64,000 bases of DNA from Pseudalkalibacillus decolorationis (GCF_024609785.1 NZ_JANHJQ010000014.1:10652-74651); one strand, 5' to 3'. Counted from the first letter of the stretch, positions 30,491 to 40,311 are shown. The notes: a model not told the origin generated them from the letters alone. A program made the numbers and translations.

Positions 30491-30928
30491 TTATTGTACA
30501 ATTTTCTGAGTCGTGTAGACTCTTACGACTTCCCCATGCTCAAGATAATCATTAATCGTTTTTTGAAGTTCTCCCTCGAGGATCTGTATTCCTTCAGGAC
30601 CTTGTAACTCCTCCGACTTTGTTCCAGACAGTTCATAAATAATACTGTTTTGAACCTGAAACATTCTTGTTTCCAACTCTTTTTTTGCTTTTTGTGTATC
30701 GACCTGTATGCGAAATTGCACTTTGGCGAATCCTTTATCAGCAAGGTTCGTTGTAAGTTCCTTCGTATCAACGGATAGCTCTACTAACTCAGACGCTGAG
30801 AGCTTTTCGGATGCTTCAGTTTCAGCTTCATCGGAGGTGAGATTAAAATAAAGGAAAACACCAGCAACTGCAACAATCGAGATAGCTGCAATGATCACAA
30901 GCATGGTTGTCACCAATTTACCTTTCAT
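30491..30928 (-). CDS. fliL: Flagellar basal body-associated protein FliL
   Basis: Single-pass membrane protein near the stator, supporting torque and swarming. 145 residues from the ATG at 30928: a membrane helix at about 6-28 and a periplasm-side FliL domain (VELSVDTKELTTNL, VQFRIQVDT). AAGGAGG lies seven bases upstream. The ATG overlaps the swrD stop by one base (TGATG). Confidence 0.95.
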   Translation of the reverse strand: MKGKLVTTMLVIIAAISIVAVAGVFLYFNLTSDEAETEASEKLSASELVELSVDTKELTTNLADKGFAKVQFRIQVDTQKAKKELETRMFQVQNSIIYELSGTKSEELQGPEGIQILEGELQKTINDYLEHGEVVRVYTTQKIVQ

Positions 30929-31137
30929 CAATCTTCCTCCTTGAGTGGGGACCCGAGAATCGATATGCTTCGGTAAAAGGCATTGACCGCATTTCTCACA
31001 TCATCCACTTCTTCTTTGACGACAAATTTCCTACCATTTGTTAATGTGATCGTCGTGTCAGGAAATGCTTGTATCTGCTCGATATAGATTGCATTTAGAG
31101 TAAACATTTGACCATTTAATTTGGTGAGTTCAACCAT
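30928..31137 (-). CDS. swrD: Flagellar FlbD-family protein SwrD
   Basis: 69 residues, one FlbD-family domain: [20 protein letters not shown] then [20 protein letters not shown]. In B. subtilis SwrD (YlzI) raises flagellar torque through the MotAB stators and is needed for swarming. Placed between flgE and fliL exactly as in B. subtilis. Confidence 0.93.
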   Translation of the reverse strand: MVELTKLNGQMFTLNAIYIEQIQAFPDTTITLTNGRKFVVKEEVDDVRNAVNAFYRSISILGSPLKEED

Positions 31138-31146
31138 TATTAATGA

Positions 31147-31206
31147 GAGGGTATAGAAGGGGATAACGTTTTGAAACTCTGATGTAACCCCCTATGGAAA
31201 ACCCTC
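31147..31206 (-). other. Stem-loop between flgE and swrD
   Basis: In the 80-base gap, GAGGGT (31147-31152) pairs with ACCCTC (31201-31206), and an inner AGGGG (31058-offset region, at 31158-31162) pairs with CCCCT (31189-31193). There is no T-run on the minus strand, so this is not a clean terminator. It could protect the highly expressed hook mRNA or mark a processing point. Confidence 0.5.
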
Positions 31207-31217
31207 ATTCACCTCAC

Positions 31218-32033
31218 TTATCTCTTTAAATTAACGAGCTCCTGCAAAATTTCATCAGAGGTTGTTATTATTCTTGTATTTGCCTGGAAACCACGTTGGG
31301 CTACAATCATTTCAGTAAATTCCTCCGAAAGGTCAACATTGGACATTTCAAGTGCACCAGCAACCACCCCACCAGCTCCATCCTCCTTAGGAGCTACTAA
31401 ATCATTTAAAGGATCCACATTACCTGAGTTGGTTGTTTGTTGATATAGATTCGATCCTGCCTTAGCCAATCCACCATTATTCGCAAACTTTGCAATTCCA
31501 ATTTGTTGTGGGTTGGTATTCAGATTACCATTTCGTATATACGTTACACTTCCATCATTTCCGATACTGAAACTCTCCGCATCTACTGGTATTGTAATCG
31601 GTTGTCCTTCAGTATCTAACACTTTTAAACCGTTGGCATTTACCAATGTAGCATTTGTTCCGTCGCCACTATCCAGATAGAAGTTACCCGCTCTTGTAAA
31701 ATAATTATTCGGTCCATCTTGAACAACAAAGTATCCATCACCTGAAATTGCTAAATCAAGCGGACGTGCGGTTGTTTGCAGACTTCCTTGGGTATGGATG
31801 GTATCAATGGATGCAAGTTGCGAACCTAACCCAACTTGTTTCGGGTTAATTCCCCCTTTTCCATTAGCTGGTGCACTTGCCCCGGCAATTTGTTGAGAAA
31901 CAAGGTCTTGAAATGTTGTCCTTCCCTTTTTAAAACCATACGTATTGACATTGGCTATATTGTTACCAATTACATCGAGTTTCGCTTGAAAGTTCTTCAT
32001 TCCACTTATTCCTGAGTACATTGAACGTAACAT
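31218..32033 (-). CDS. flgE: Flagellar hook protein FlgE (short Bacillus type)
   Basis: Hook subunit of 271 residues, the short form of Bacillus that was often labelled FlgG. Rod-hook N-terminal motif: MYSGISGMKNFQAKLDVIGN then NIANVNTYGFKKGR. A variable surface region lies in the middle; the C-terminal helix has QRGFQANTRIITTSDEILQ. The ATG follows AAAGGGG. Its place after flgD and TIGR02530 supports hook rather than rod. Confidence 0.94.
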   Translation of the reverse strand: MLRSMYSGISGMKNFQAKLDVIGNNIANVNTYGFKKGRTTFQDLVSQQIAGASAPANGKGGINPKQVGLGSQLASIDTIHTQGSLQTTARPLDLAISGDGYFVVQDGPNNYFTRAGNFYLDSGDGTNATLVNANGLKVLDTEGQPITIPVDAESFSIGNDGSVTYIRNGNLNTNPQQIGIAKFANNGGLAKAGSNLYQQTTNSGNVDPLNDLVAPKEDGAGGVVAGALEMSNVDLSEEFTEMIVAQRGFQANTRIITTSDEILQELVNLKR

Positions 32034-32113
32034 GTTACATTCCCCTTTCAGATTTGAATTACGGTCAGTTGCATCTGTCAGTCAACAACTGTGAGCTTCC
32101 TTTCGGTCCAGCT

Positions 32114-32488
32114 CTAATTAATCAAAATTGCTCCTGTAATGTTTGTGAATATGTGATCTGCTGCTTCGTTTCGATTCATCGCTGTAATGACGGTTTTATT
32201 TTGAGCATTTACAACAAGTGCTGCATTATCTACTAGTACAAGAGAATCTTTTATTCCTTTTTCTTTCGCTTCAAGTATCTTGCTATTGATCTGATCCCAT
32301 GTTGATCGACTAAGGTCAATGTTTCGTTCCTTCAATCTCACTTGTGCATGCTTGGACAATTTAAGCTCCTGTATCTCTGCTTGGAGTAGATTCTTAAAAC
32401 CACTCGTGGCTGACTGAGCTTTACATTCGTTCCGCCTCGTTTTTGGGGGTATCGCTGACGTGATAGGTGGCTGATATATACGTTGCAT
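32114..32488 (-). CDS. TIGR02530-type flagellar operon protein
   Basis: 124 residues, between flgD and flgE. It matches the small flagellar operon protein family found at this place in many Firmicutes: the conserved core reads LKLSKHAQVRLKERNIDLS and NAALVVNAQNKTVITAM. The N-terminal 30 residues are variable. Function is not established; position suggests hook assembly. GAGGTG precedes the ATG. B. subtilis has flgD followed directly by flgE, so this gene is an extra relative to that model. Confidence 0.85.
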   Translation of the reverse strand: MQRIYQPPITSAIPPKTRRNECKAQSATSGFKNLLQAEIQELKLSKHAQVRLKERNIDLSRSTWDQINSKILEAKEKGIKDSLVLVDNAALVVNAQNKTVITAMNRNEAADHIFTNITGAILIN

Positions 32489-32511
32489 CGCATCACCTCA
32501 TTCCTATTTAA

Positions 32512-32955
32512 CTAACCAGAGATTGAATTTATTTCATACGGCATAACGATTGTGCCGTCTGTTAATTCAACTGATATTTCGCCATTTTCAAAATGGATTT
32601 TTGTCACAGTACCCACACCTGTAACTTCTTCAGTCGTACCATCCTCTGTTTCTACCGAACGAGTATAAGAAACTTCCTTATTTATAAGTTCACTATATTG
32701 AAGTAATTGTCCATTATTTTGGTGAGACACCCAATTTGTTAATGTTTGATTCATGTTAAACATTTGTTCAAGTGTTGAAAATGATGCCATCTGTGCAATA
32801 AATTCTCTATCTTTCATAGGGTTTAAGGGGTCCTGGTTTCCGAGTTGGGCAATTAATAGTTTAAGAAAGTCATCTTTTCCAAGGTTTGTATTACCTGTTT
32901 CCTTTAAAGGCTTTGAATCTGGCAAAAACAAGCTTTGATCAATCTTAGTTCCCAT
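32512..32955 (-). CDS. flgD: Flagellar hook cap scaffold FlgD
   Basis: Hook-capping protein needed to polymerise FlgE. From the ATG at 32955 it has 147 residues: conserved N-terminal [20 protein letters not shown] and [14 protein letters not shown], and a C-terminal beta domain ([20 protein letters not shown]). The longest reading begins at a TTG (32976) inside the Shine-Dalgarno region and is unlikely. It starts 8 bases after the fliK stop region. Confidence 0.95.
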   Translation of the reverse strand: MGTKIDQSLFLPDSKPLKETGNTNLGKDDFLKLLIAQLGNQDPLNPMKDREFIAQMASFSTLEQMFNMNQTLTNWVSHQNNGQLLQYSELINKEVSYTRSVETEDGTTEEVTGVGTVTKIHFENGEISVELTDGTIVMPYEINSISG

Positions 32956-32962
32956 GTTGTGA

Positions 32963-34183
32963 TCATACCTCCTCAAGCTCCATTTCCTTCAACCACTGTT
33001 CAAAGGATTCATCTTTAGGCTTATCCTTAGTCGATTCCCTACCTTGTTCCTGATGCTGTGAATCTGGTTGGTTTCTTTCCTCGCGATTTTGCTTATCGTT
33101 TACCCATTCTGGTGTATGATGTGTAACTTCGATTTTATCGACAGCTATGTTCTGCCCACCTAACGAGTGACGTAATTGATGAAGATTCGATTCAATTAAA
33201 TCTTTGGCTTGGGCTGTAGACGCTATAATTTTGGCTGCGATTTCCCCGTTACGCTGAAATATTTGTACATCTAGGGTACCTAGTTGTTCAGGAAATAGTT
33301 TTATACTTAATTGCGTTTGCCCATTAGGGAGTGTTAGCATTCTTCCTCGGTTGATAATTTTTGTTAATTCCTGTACAAAGGAGCTTGTTGATACTTGTTC
33401 TTGTGGAACATGAAGGATATATTGCTGAACTTTGCCCATTATCGTTGTATTCGTAGGGATTACCATATTACCAACAATTTTTGATTCAGGTTTAGGCAGG
33501 ATGACCGAATGGAGGTTTTGGCCATTATTTGTAATTGATTGTTCAGAAATGGTTTTCGTTATTGTGAACAGAAAACGATTATGGACCATACCTGTTAACC
33601 GATTGCCTTTACCATCAATACTTGGCTCCGCCTGATTGACACTTGGTTCTGCTTCCTTTAGCATGCCTTTAAGTTCCAGTGTTGTTATTTGTGGCATACC
33701 TTTCCCCTTACCTTCCTTCATCAGAAAACGGAGAAAATCTTGTAACAATTGCTCCTTCTGACCACTGTTCAAATTATTTTGTTCAAAAACAATTTGTGCA
33801 GGCTGTTCTTTCATTACCATTCGGGAGTGCTCTAACTTCGGTTGGTAGACCGACTGAACATGCTGGACCTTTACCGGTTGTATTTGGATAGTCTCTGGAA
33901 GAAGCTTGACACTATTATTTTCAGTTAATAAATGTTGTAGCTGCTTGACAAGCTCCTCAAAACTCAAGTCTGCTTCTGTTAATTCATTGAATTCTTGGAG
34001 GAACTGGGGAAGCCACTCCATTCGTTCCTCATCTATTACGAGCTCCGTCTCACCCACAGTATCGTCAGCAGTTAACACCTCAGTAATTAATGATTGAAAA
34101 CCTTGAATGGATTGTGTCTTTTGTAATCCATTTGTTTTGCTTACTGGTACTGAATGCACAGACATTGTCGCTATATTATTCAC
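32963..34183 (-). CDS. fliK: Flagellar hook-length control protein FliK
   Basis: Secreted molecular ruler that triggers the FlhB switch. About 406 residues: a long poorly conserved N-terminal part rich in Gln/Glu and the C-terminal T3S4 domain ([20 protein letters not shown], then [17 protein letters not shown]), ending in a Gln/Glu/Lys-rich tail. The longest reading starts at 34207, but AAGGGGGT points to the GTG at 34183. Confidence 0.92.
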   Translation of the reverse strand: MNNIATMSVHSVPVSKTNGLQKTQSIQGFQSLITEVLTADDTVGETELVIDEERMEWLPQFLQEFNELTEADLSFEELVKQLQHLLTENNSVKLLPETIQIQPVKVQHVQSVYQPKLEHSRMVMKEQPAQIVFEQNNLNSGQKEQLLQDFLRFLMKEGKGKGMPQITTLELKGMLKEAEPSVNQAEPSIDGKGNRLTGMVHNRFLFTITKTISEQSITNNGQNLHSVILPKPESKIVGNMVIPTNTTIMGKVQQYILHVPQEQVSTSSFVQELTKIINRGRMLTLPNGQTQLSIKLFPEQLGTLDVQIFQRNGEIAAKIIASTAQAKDLIESNLHQLRHSLGGQNIAVDKIEVTHHTPEWVNDKQNREERNQPDSQHQEQGRESTKDKPKDESFEQWLKEMELEEV

Positions 34184-34196
34184 ATTTTCACCCCCT

Positions 34197-34769
34197 TCAG
34201 CTACCATGCTTTTCGTTGGTTAGTAGTTTTGTTAATTCAGCTGCATTTTTAGGATCCATTTCTGCAAGAACGGAAGCTTGAATGTCAGAATCTAAATTCG
34301 TTATAATTAATGCCGCTTCTCCCAGTTTCATATTTTCGAAGATCGCTGCTGCATCTTTGGGAGCCATTGCAGCGTATACATCAGCGATATTATTGAGAGC
34401 AACATTTTGCTGTTTATTTTCTACTGATTTTTCTTTCAACTGGTTTTTCAGAAGTTCAATATCATTTTGTTGTTGTTTAAGTTTTGTATCTTTATCTAAC
34501 ACTGCAGACTCTGCTTCTTCTACCTTTTTTTGCAATAACGTGATCTGCTCTTCCATCGGTTTAACCACTACTTTATTTGTACGGTCTGCTGGGTTATCCT
34601 CCCCGATCCAAGAAGAAACAACAGGTATCGAATTCGCATATCCTTTTGCCTTATCGAAAATATTGACACCCATTAAGGAAAAAATAATGACAGACAATGA
34701 TGCAGTAAACAAGAGCGGTATTACAATGATAAGTAAGATTGATAAAGCTTTATTCGATTTTTTCTCCAC
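34197..34769 (-). CDS. MotE family protein (YlxF), MgtE-N-like domain
   Basis: 190 residues, between fliK and fliJ as B. subtilis ylxF. One membrane helix at about 9-32, a coiled coil near 70-115 and a C-terminal MgtE intracellular N-domain-like repeat (YAAMAPKDAAAIFENMKLGE). In other bacteria MotE-type proteins support stator function; in Bacillus the role is not well defined. Starts with GTG. Confidence 0.85.
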   Translation of the reverse strand: MEKKSNKALSILLIIVIPLLFTASLSVIIFSLMGVNIFDKAKGYANSIPVVSSWIGEDNPADRTNKVVVKPMEEQITLLQKKVEEAESAVLDKDTKLKQQQNDIELLKNQLKEKSVENKQQNVALNNIADVYAAMAPKDAAAIFENMKLGEAALIITNLDSDIQASVLAEMDPKNAAELTKLLTNEKHGS

Positions 34770-34776
34770 ACGTACT

Positions 34777-35223
34777 TCACCTAATTTCTTGATTGGTATA
34801 CCGGATCACAACCAGCTCGTCCATTAATTGTGCTTCTCGATGCTTTATATGTTCTTGATATCGATAATATTGTTTCTCTTTGAGTTTTTCGTATTTTTTT
34901 ACATCAATCGTTTTTTCAAGGAGCCTGTTTTTTGCATCTTCCATATTTTCTCTAGCAATCTGTAAATGCTGTTGAATGGTAGTTGCTTCCTTATCTAAAT
35001 AATCAATATAAATCCCGTAATGCTGAATATTTCGAACTTGTTCACCTATGTAAATTCGCTCAGATTGTTCTTGTTGACACGTTTCCTTTTTCTTCAGTAA
35101 CTCATAAAGCTTCATTCCAAGCTCCTGGAATTTACCTTGGTGTTCTGTAAATTCTTTTAGGACAATTTCTTTTTGATTATGTTTGAATTCAAGAATCTGC
35201 TCCATTCGAAACTGAAATGTCAT
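34777..35223 (-). CDS. fliJ: Flagellar export chaperone FliJ
   Basis: 148 residues predicted as a long antiparallel coiled coil (EQILEFKHNQKEIVLKEF; DYLDKEATTIQQHLQIARE). FliJ links the FliI ATPase ring to FlhA. The ATG overlaps the fliI stop by one base (TAATG). Confidence 0.92.
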   Translation of the reverse strand: MTFQFRMEQILEFKHNQKEIVLKEFTEHQGKFQELGMKLYELLKKKETCQQEQSERIYIGEQVRNIQHYGIYIDYLDKEATTIQQHLQIARENMEDAKNRLLEKTIDVKKYEKLKEKQYYRYQEHIKHREAQLMDELVVIRYTNQEIR

Positions 35224-36554
35224 TAGTACTGCTCCCCTTTACCCAAGAGTTTAATCAATTGATCTCTTGATTCGGTGTAGTGGACTGGATTATTCGTTGA
35301 CTGCTTTAGGAAGTTCATCAGTTTTGGTTCATAAGCAATCGCTTCATCTACTTTCTTTGAAGTACCGTGCTTATATGCCCCGATGGATATTAAGTCTTCT
35401 GATTCTGCATATGCGGCTAACAACTCTCTTGCACGCATGGCTGCTCCAAGGTGTTCAGTATCTACGATATTCGTCATGATCCGGCTCACACTTTTCAAAA
35501 TATTGATCGATGGAAAATGTCCTTTGTTAGCCAATGCCCGGTCCAAAACGAAATGACCGTCTAATATCCCCCGAGTTGTATCTGCAATCGGTTCATTCAT
35601 ATCATCTCCATCGACAAGTACGGTATAGAAGGCAGTGATACTTCCTAATTCATTTGTCCCTGATCTTTCAAGAAGCTTTGGAAGTAACGCAAATACAGAT
35701 GGAGTATACCCCTTTGTAGCGGGGGGTTCTCCTACAGCTAATCCGATTTCGCGCTGCGCCATCGCCACTCGTGTTACGGAGTCCATCATCAACATGACAC
35801 TTTTTCCTTTATCACGAAAATGTTCAGCTAATGTCGTTGCGGTTAACGCACCCTTAATTCTTAACAAGGCAGGTTGATCTGAGGTTGCAGCTACTACTAT
35901 TGACTTTTTCAAACCTTCCTCGCCAAGGTCATGCTCGATAAATTCTCTAACTTCCCGACCTCTCTCACCGATCAAAGCGATGATGTTTATATCAGCGCTT
36001 GACTGTCTTGCAAGCATGCCAAGTAATGTGCTTTTTCCAACACCACTACCTGCAAATATTCCAATCCGTTGCCCTTCTCCTACACTCAGAAAGCTATCGA
36101 TTGCACGTACTCCACAACTGATCTTTTCTGTGATACGTGGACGCTGCATCGGATTTGGTGGTGACGACTCTGTTAAGCGTGGTGTTAACCCTATTGGCAG
36201 GTCTTCTCCATTTAACGGTCGTCCAATCCCGTCAAGCACAGAACCAACTAGGGCATCGCCTGCTTTAACCTGTAACGGCTTACCGGTGGTTTCAACGAGA
36301 CTACCTGGAGAAATTTCCTGAATCGATGAAATTGGCATTAACAACACATGTTCATCTCGAAATCCAACAACCTCAGCTGCTATCCGTTGTTTATTGGTAT
36401 CACCCGTATGGATGTAACAAACATCACCAATTGATGTCTTTGGTCCTTTTGATTCGATCATCAACCCGACTACTCGATTTACTTTTCCTAATCGTCGGTA
36501 GGAGTCTAGCTTATCGAGGGTATTCAATATCGGTGTTATGTCCACCCTCTTCAC
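35223..36554 (-). CDS. fliI: Flagellum-specific ATPase FliI
   Basis: Hexameric ATPase of flagellar export, related to F1-beta. 443 residues in the longest reading: beta-barrel N-domain, Walker A GIFAGSGVGKSTLLGML, catalytic region GERGREVREFI, Walker B VMLMMDSVTRVA, and C-terminal helical domain. The GTG at 36545, six bases after an AGGTGA, gives a beginning that aligns better with B. subtilis and is the alternative start. The start region overlaps fliH by up to 44 bases. Confidence 0.97.
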   Translation of the reverse strand: MKRVDITPILNTLDKLDSYRRLGKVNRVVGLMIESKGPKTSIGDVCYIHTGDTNKQRIAAEVVGFRDEHVLLMPISSIQEISPGSLVETTGKPLQVKAGDALVGSVLDGIGRPLNGEDLPIGLTPRLTESSPPNPMQRPRITEKISCGVRAIDSFLSVGEGQRIGIFAGSGVGKSTLLGMLARQSSADINIIALIGERGREVREFIEHDLGEEGLKKSIVVAATSDQPALLRIKGALTATTLAEHFRDKGKSVMLMMDSVTRVAMAQREIGLAVGEPPATKGYTPSVFALLPKLLERSGTNELGSITAFYTVLVDGDDMNEPIADTTRGILDGHFVLDRALANKGHFPSINILKSVSRIMTNIVDTEHLGAAMRARELLAAYAESEDLISIGAYKHGTSKKVDEAIAYEPKLMNFLKQSTNNPVHYTESRDQLIKLLGKGEQY

Positions 36555-37323
36555 CTACCTCTATTACGTCTAGCAATTTTTCTCTAATCTGCGTCAGTTG
36601 ACTATCAATTGAAGCATCGATCTGACCATACTTCGTTTCAATCAAACATTGTTGTTTTGACATTGTTTCATCTGGGTAAATAATAATATCTATGTTGTAA
36701 ACGCTTTCCAACTTTTTAACTGTTTTTTGGACATTATTGTACTGATCGGGCGAGACGAATAATTTAACATCTTCTTCCCCTTTAATTTGCTTCAAGGCTT
36801 CCGTAACATAGCGCTGGTACATTTCATCCATTTGTAACGAGTCCCCGATGATTTTCTTGGATACTTCAAGGCTAAGCTTTATGAGAGAGGATTCAGCTTC
36901 ATTCAAGCGTTCATGATATTCAGATTTCGCTTTTGATAGTATCGTTCTTGCCTCTGTAATTGCCTCACTATACTCTGATCTGGATTGTAAGACCCCTTCA
37001 TCGTAACCTTGACTAAAGCCTTGCTTTCTACCTTCCTCTATGGCTTGAATGGTACGGTGTTCGATTTCTTTTTCCTTTTCTATCAATTCCAGATGTTTGT
37101 CATCTGCATGTTGTTTCGCTTGTAACAGAAGATATTCGGCCTGTTTTTCTGCTTGAAATATGATGCTCTCAGCTTCTTTCTTAGCATTCGTTAGATTCAT
37201 CGAGGTATTGGAATGATCGTTTCTGTCCCCTGAAAGGCGTACATTTCCAGTGATGTGTTGAATACCAATCTGAATCGAATGCGCAGTTTGCTGTTTTGGA
37301 AATCGCTTGATAAGTTTAGACAA
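36511..37323 (-). CDS. fliH: Flagellar assembly protein FliH (FliI regulator)
   Basis: Stalk protein that binds and inhibits FliI. 270 residues from a TTG at 37323 (MSKLIKRFPKQQ), which overlaps the fliG stop by 8 bases; the longest reading begins at a TTG at 37350. A long charged coiled coil with spaced Ala/Gln (AEKQAEYLLLQAKQHADD) leads to a C-terminal domain (EASLIKLSLEVSKKIIG-like, then VKLFVSPDQYNNVQKTV), as in V/F-ATPase peripheral stalks. Confidence 0.9.
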   Translation of the reverse strand: MSKLIKRFPKQQTAHSIQIGIQHITGNVRLSGDRNDHSNTSMNLTNAKKEAESIIFQAEKQAEYLLLQAKQHADDKHLELIEKEKEIEHRTIQAIEEGRKQGFSQGYDEGVLQSRSEYSEAITEARTILSKAKSEYHERLNEAESSLIKLSLEVSKKIIGDSLQMDEMYQRYVTEALKQIKGEEDVKLFVSPDQYNNVQKTVKKLESVYNIDIIIYPDETMSKQQCLIETKYGQIDASIDSQLTQIREKLLDVIEVGEEGGHNTDIEYPR

Positions 37324-38329
37324 TGATATCGTCTCCCCCACCTCTTGCAATAACTACTTCCCCAGCTTCCTCTAACCGCCTTATAATCGATACGATACGG
37401 GTCTGAGCTTCCTCAACATCACGTAATCGGACAGGTCCCATATATTCCATTTCTTCTTTAAAATTCTCAACCATGCGGTTCGACATATTTTGATAAACGA
37501 TCTCTTTTACCTCTTCACTTGCTGCCTTTAACGATAATAGAAGATCTTCGTTAGGTATTTCACGTATGACACGTTGTATAGAACGGTTATCAAGCGTAAC
37601 GATGTCCTCAAACACAAACATTCTCTTTTTGATCTCTTCAGCAAGTTCGGGATCTTGAACCTCTAACGCATCAAGAATCGTTCGTTCTGTACTACGATCA
37701 ACACCATTTAACACTTCGACAACTGCCTCGATGCCACCGGCTTGTGTGAAATCTTGAGTGACAGTGGTTGAAAGTTTTTTCTCTAAGATTTGTTCAACCT
37801 CCGTGATGATTTCAGGTGATGTTCGATCCATTATTGCTATTCTTTTTGCGACATCCGCCTGAACTTCCTGGGGTAATTCTGATAATATTTGTGCAGATTG
37901 TATTGAATCCAGGTAGGAAAGAATTAACGCAATCGTTTGCGGATGCTCGTTTTGGATAAAATTTAAGATTTGGCCCGGATCCGCTTTACGGGCAAAATCA
38001 AATGGTCGTACTTGTAATGTTGAGGTTAAGCGGTTGATTATCGTCATTGCCTCATTGGATCCAAGTGCTTTTTCAAGTACAGTTTTCGCGTAACCAATCC
38101 CACCCGATGTAATATACTCCTGTGCTAATGCAATCTGGTGAAACTGCTCTATGATATCTTCTTTCATGGTAGGCTCTACTTTACGAACATTTGATATCTC
38201 TAGTGTCAGCCGTTCCATTTCCTCTTCACTCAGGTGCTTATATATTTGTGCAGCAACATCCGGACCCAAAGAGATCAGTAATATAGCAGCCTTCTCTCGA
38301 CCTGATAGTTCTCGTATACCTCTTACCAC
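37316..38329 (-). CDS. fliG: Flagellar motor switch protein FliG
   Basis: Rotor protein that meets the stator. 337 residues with FliG-N (EKAAILLISLGPDVAAQIYK), FliG-M with the EHPQ motif (NFIQNEHPQTIALILSYL), and FliG-C with the charged torque helix (RMFVFEDIVTLDNRSIQRV). Starts at GTG after AGGGGGGAT. Followed by fliH. Confidence 0.98.
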   Translation of the reverse strand: MVRGIRELSGREKAAILLISLGPDVAAQIYKHLSEEEMERLTLEISNVRKVEPTMKEDIIEQFHQIALAQEYITSGGIGYAKTVLEKALGSNEAMTIINRLTSTLQVRPFDFARKADPGQILNFIQNEHPQTIALILSYLDSIQSAQILSELPQEVQADVAKRIAIMDRTSPEIITEVEQILEKKLSTTVTQDFTQAGGIEAVVEVLNGVDRSTERTILDALEVQDPELAEEIKKRMFVFEDIVTLDNRSIQRVIREIPNEDLLLSLKAASEEVKEIVYQNMSNRMVENFKEEMEYMGPVRLRDVEEAQTRIVSIIRRLEEAGEVVIARGGGDDIIV

Positions 38330-38340
38330 TGATATCCCCC

Positions 38341-39921
38341 CTAGTCCTCTGACAGCCAGGATCTTAATAATTTTGCAAATTCCTCAGGTCGATCCTTTGC
38401 CAATCGTTCAAGTTGTATTTTGCGATTCGATTCTTCTGAAAATTGTTGTGTTTGTATATCTGGCACATCAGGAATGTTATATTTAATCGGTTCATCTAAT
38501 TCTTCTTCACGTGAATTTCTTTTTCTTAACAATAAGAAGACTAGGATAATAATAAGAATGAGGAGGACCCCTCCAGCAATATAAACCCACATTGGTATCG
38601 TTTGCTTCGGTTCTGTAAGTTCCACTTTGCCTTTAAAAGGCTGCGACGAGACCACGATTTTCTGTCCGATCTCTTCATCCGTTAGTGGATTATTAGCATC
38701 TTTGGAAATAGTAGTTCGTACAACACTGCTCAAAACACGTTCGATATCGTTTAACCTCTCAGGTGGTAGAGAATTTGGTTCTCCCGGACTTGGGGGTTCA
38801 ACCATAACCTGTATCCCTATATCACGGATATCATAGGGAGACTCAACAATTTCCTTGTGAATTCGATTCACTTCATTATTGATACGCTCCTCAATTCGTT
38901 CAAAGTCACCTTTGCCTCCGTCTTCACCTTGATAGGTTGGGATATCTGTCTCCCCCGTACCAGTCACACCACCCGGCGGTGCCCCTGTTCCAGTGTATGT
39001 TTCGCGAATCCGTTCCACACTCATTTGGATTCCTTCCATCTTTTCCTGATCTACCGGCTCAACGAGATCTTCTTTTCTTTGTTCTTTCGTAAAATCAATA
39101 TCTGTCGTTACAGAAACGACTACTTTTTCAGGACCCATGATCGTTCCAAGTACTCTCTGGATATCGCGTTGTAAATCTTTCTCGATGTCTTCTTGGATAC
39201 TTCTTTGTTGTTCATAGGTAGATAGTGTTGTAGATGTGTCACTTGAAGCTTTCAAATCAAAATAATTAAAATATTGATCCATTATGACGATATTATCGAT
39301 AGGTAAAGAAGGGACACTTTTTGAGACTAGGTGATACAAGGCTTTCACTTGTTCCTGTTTCAAGTTGTAACCGGGCTTTAAATCCAGTACAACAGAGGCT
39401 GATGCTGTATCCTTCGCATCTGTTACCCAAACATTTTCCTTAGGTAAGTTAATCATTACTTCTGAACTCTTAATCCCTTCGATACTATTAATTAAATTCG
39501 AAAGCTCAGTTTGCATCGCTGCTCTTTCCAAAACACCGAACTCTTTATCCGTCATTCCAAAACCATTATTTTCTCCAAAGAATGCGTAATCAATTGCACC
39601 ACTTTTCGGTATACCTTCTGAGGCAAGATCCACCTTCAATCCATCTACCTGATTATCAGGAACATTAATCACGGTGCCATTACTCGCAATTTCATAATTA
39701 ATACCCTTTGTCTCAAGACTGCTCTTAATTTGACCCGTTTCTTCCGGAGAGAGACCGGAGTATAAAGGAACAAAATTTTGATGTGTGAAAATGAGCGTTA
39801 CGATTGTGATGAAGGCGAAAAATCCGACAAATGAACCGACGATCCGCATTTTCTGCTTTTTTGATCGATTTTTCCAATACTGCGTAAATTGATTCTTGTA
39901 AGACATAATCTTTTCGTTCAT
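38341..39921 (-). CDS. fliF: Flagellar MS-ring protein FliF
   Basis: MS-ring subunit, 526 residues: first membrane helix near 28-46 (IVGSFVGFFAFITIVTLIF), YscJ-type ring domains (FVPLYSGLSPEETGQIKSSL), a beta-collar region, second membrane helix near 443-465, and a C-terminal FliG-binding tail (FAKLLRSWLSED). GGGGGAT precedes the ATG. Confidence 0.98.
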   Translation of the reverse strand: MNEKIMSYKNQFTQYWKNRSKKQKMRIVGSFVGFFAFITIVTLIFTHQNFVPLYSGLSPEETGQIKSSLETKGINYEIASNGTVINVPDNQVDGLKVDLASEGIPKSGAIDYAFFGENNGFGMTDKEFGVLERAAMQTELSNLINSIEGIKSSEVMINLPKENVWVTDAKDTASASVVLDLKPGYNLKQEQVKALYHLVSKSVPSLPIDNIVIMDQYFNYFDLKASSDTSTTLSTYEQQRSIQEDIEKDLQRDIQRVLGTIMGPEKVVVSVTTDIDFTKEQRKEDLVEPVDQEKMEGIQMSVERIRETYTGTGAPPGGVTGTGETDIPTYQGEDGGKGDFERIEERINNEVNRIHKEIVESPYDIRDIGIQVMVEPPSPGEPNSLPPERLNDIERVLSSVVRTTISKDANNPLTDEEIGQKIVVSSQPFKGKVELTEPKQTIPMWVYIAGGVLLILIIILVFLLLRKRNSREEELDEPIKYNIPDVPDIQTQQFSEESNRKIQLERLAKDRPEEFAKLLRSWLSED

Positions 39922-40026
39922 TTTATCCCCCGGTTGTCATCCACTAAAAAATTTCTAATGTATGGTCATAAAGTTTCTAAACCTCTCGAATCTATTTATG
40001 AAGTCTAAAAGATGTATGTATTAAAC

Positions 40027-40311
40027 CTATAGTTGCATTCTCATAACTTCTTGATAAGCTTCTACAGCTTTGTTTCGAACTTCCACAGCAGTATGTAACA
40101 TGATGCTTGCTTTTTCAGCAGTGATCATTACGTTATGCAAATTATCAGTTTGACCAGTTATTAGTTTTTCTGTTGCCACATCCGATTTCAACTGTGCTTC
40201 ATTCACTTGGGTCAGTATGTCCTTAAATGACGTGGTTAGTTCGTTACGCGCTTGACTGGGTGTAACAGCTTTCGTTACAGGGATTGATGAACTATTTTGT
40301 ATGGGTTCCAT
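40027..40311 (-). CDS. fliE: Flagellar hook-basal body protein FliE
   Basis: Adapter between MS ring and rod, 94 residues with the conserved SFKDILTQVNEAQLKSD and HNVMITAEKASIMLHTAVEV segments. A gap of 105 bases with no visible signal separates it from fliF downstream. Confidence 0.95.
   Translation of the reverse strand: MEPIQNSSSIPVTKAVTPSQARNELTTSFKDILTQVNEAQLKSDVATEKLITGQTDNLHNVMITAEKASIMLHTAVEVRNKAVEAYQEVMRMQL

Noticed and set aside
31218-32033. Annotation of the 271-residue protein as distal rod FlgG
   Set aside because: In Bacillus this short protein in this position, after flgD, is the hook protein; rod genes flhO/flhP lie elsewhere.
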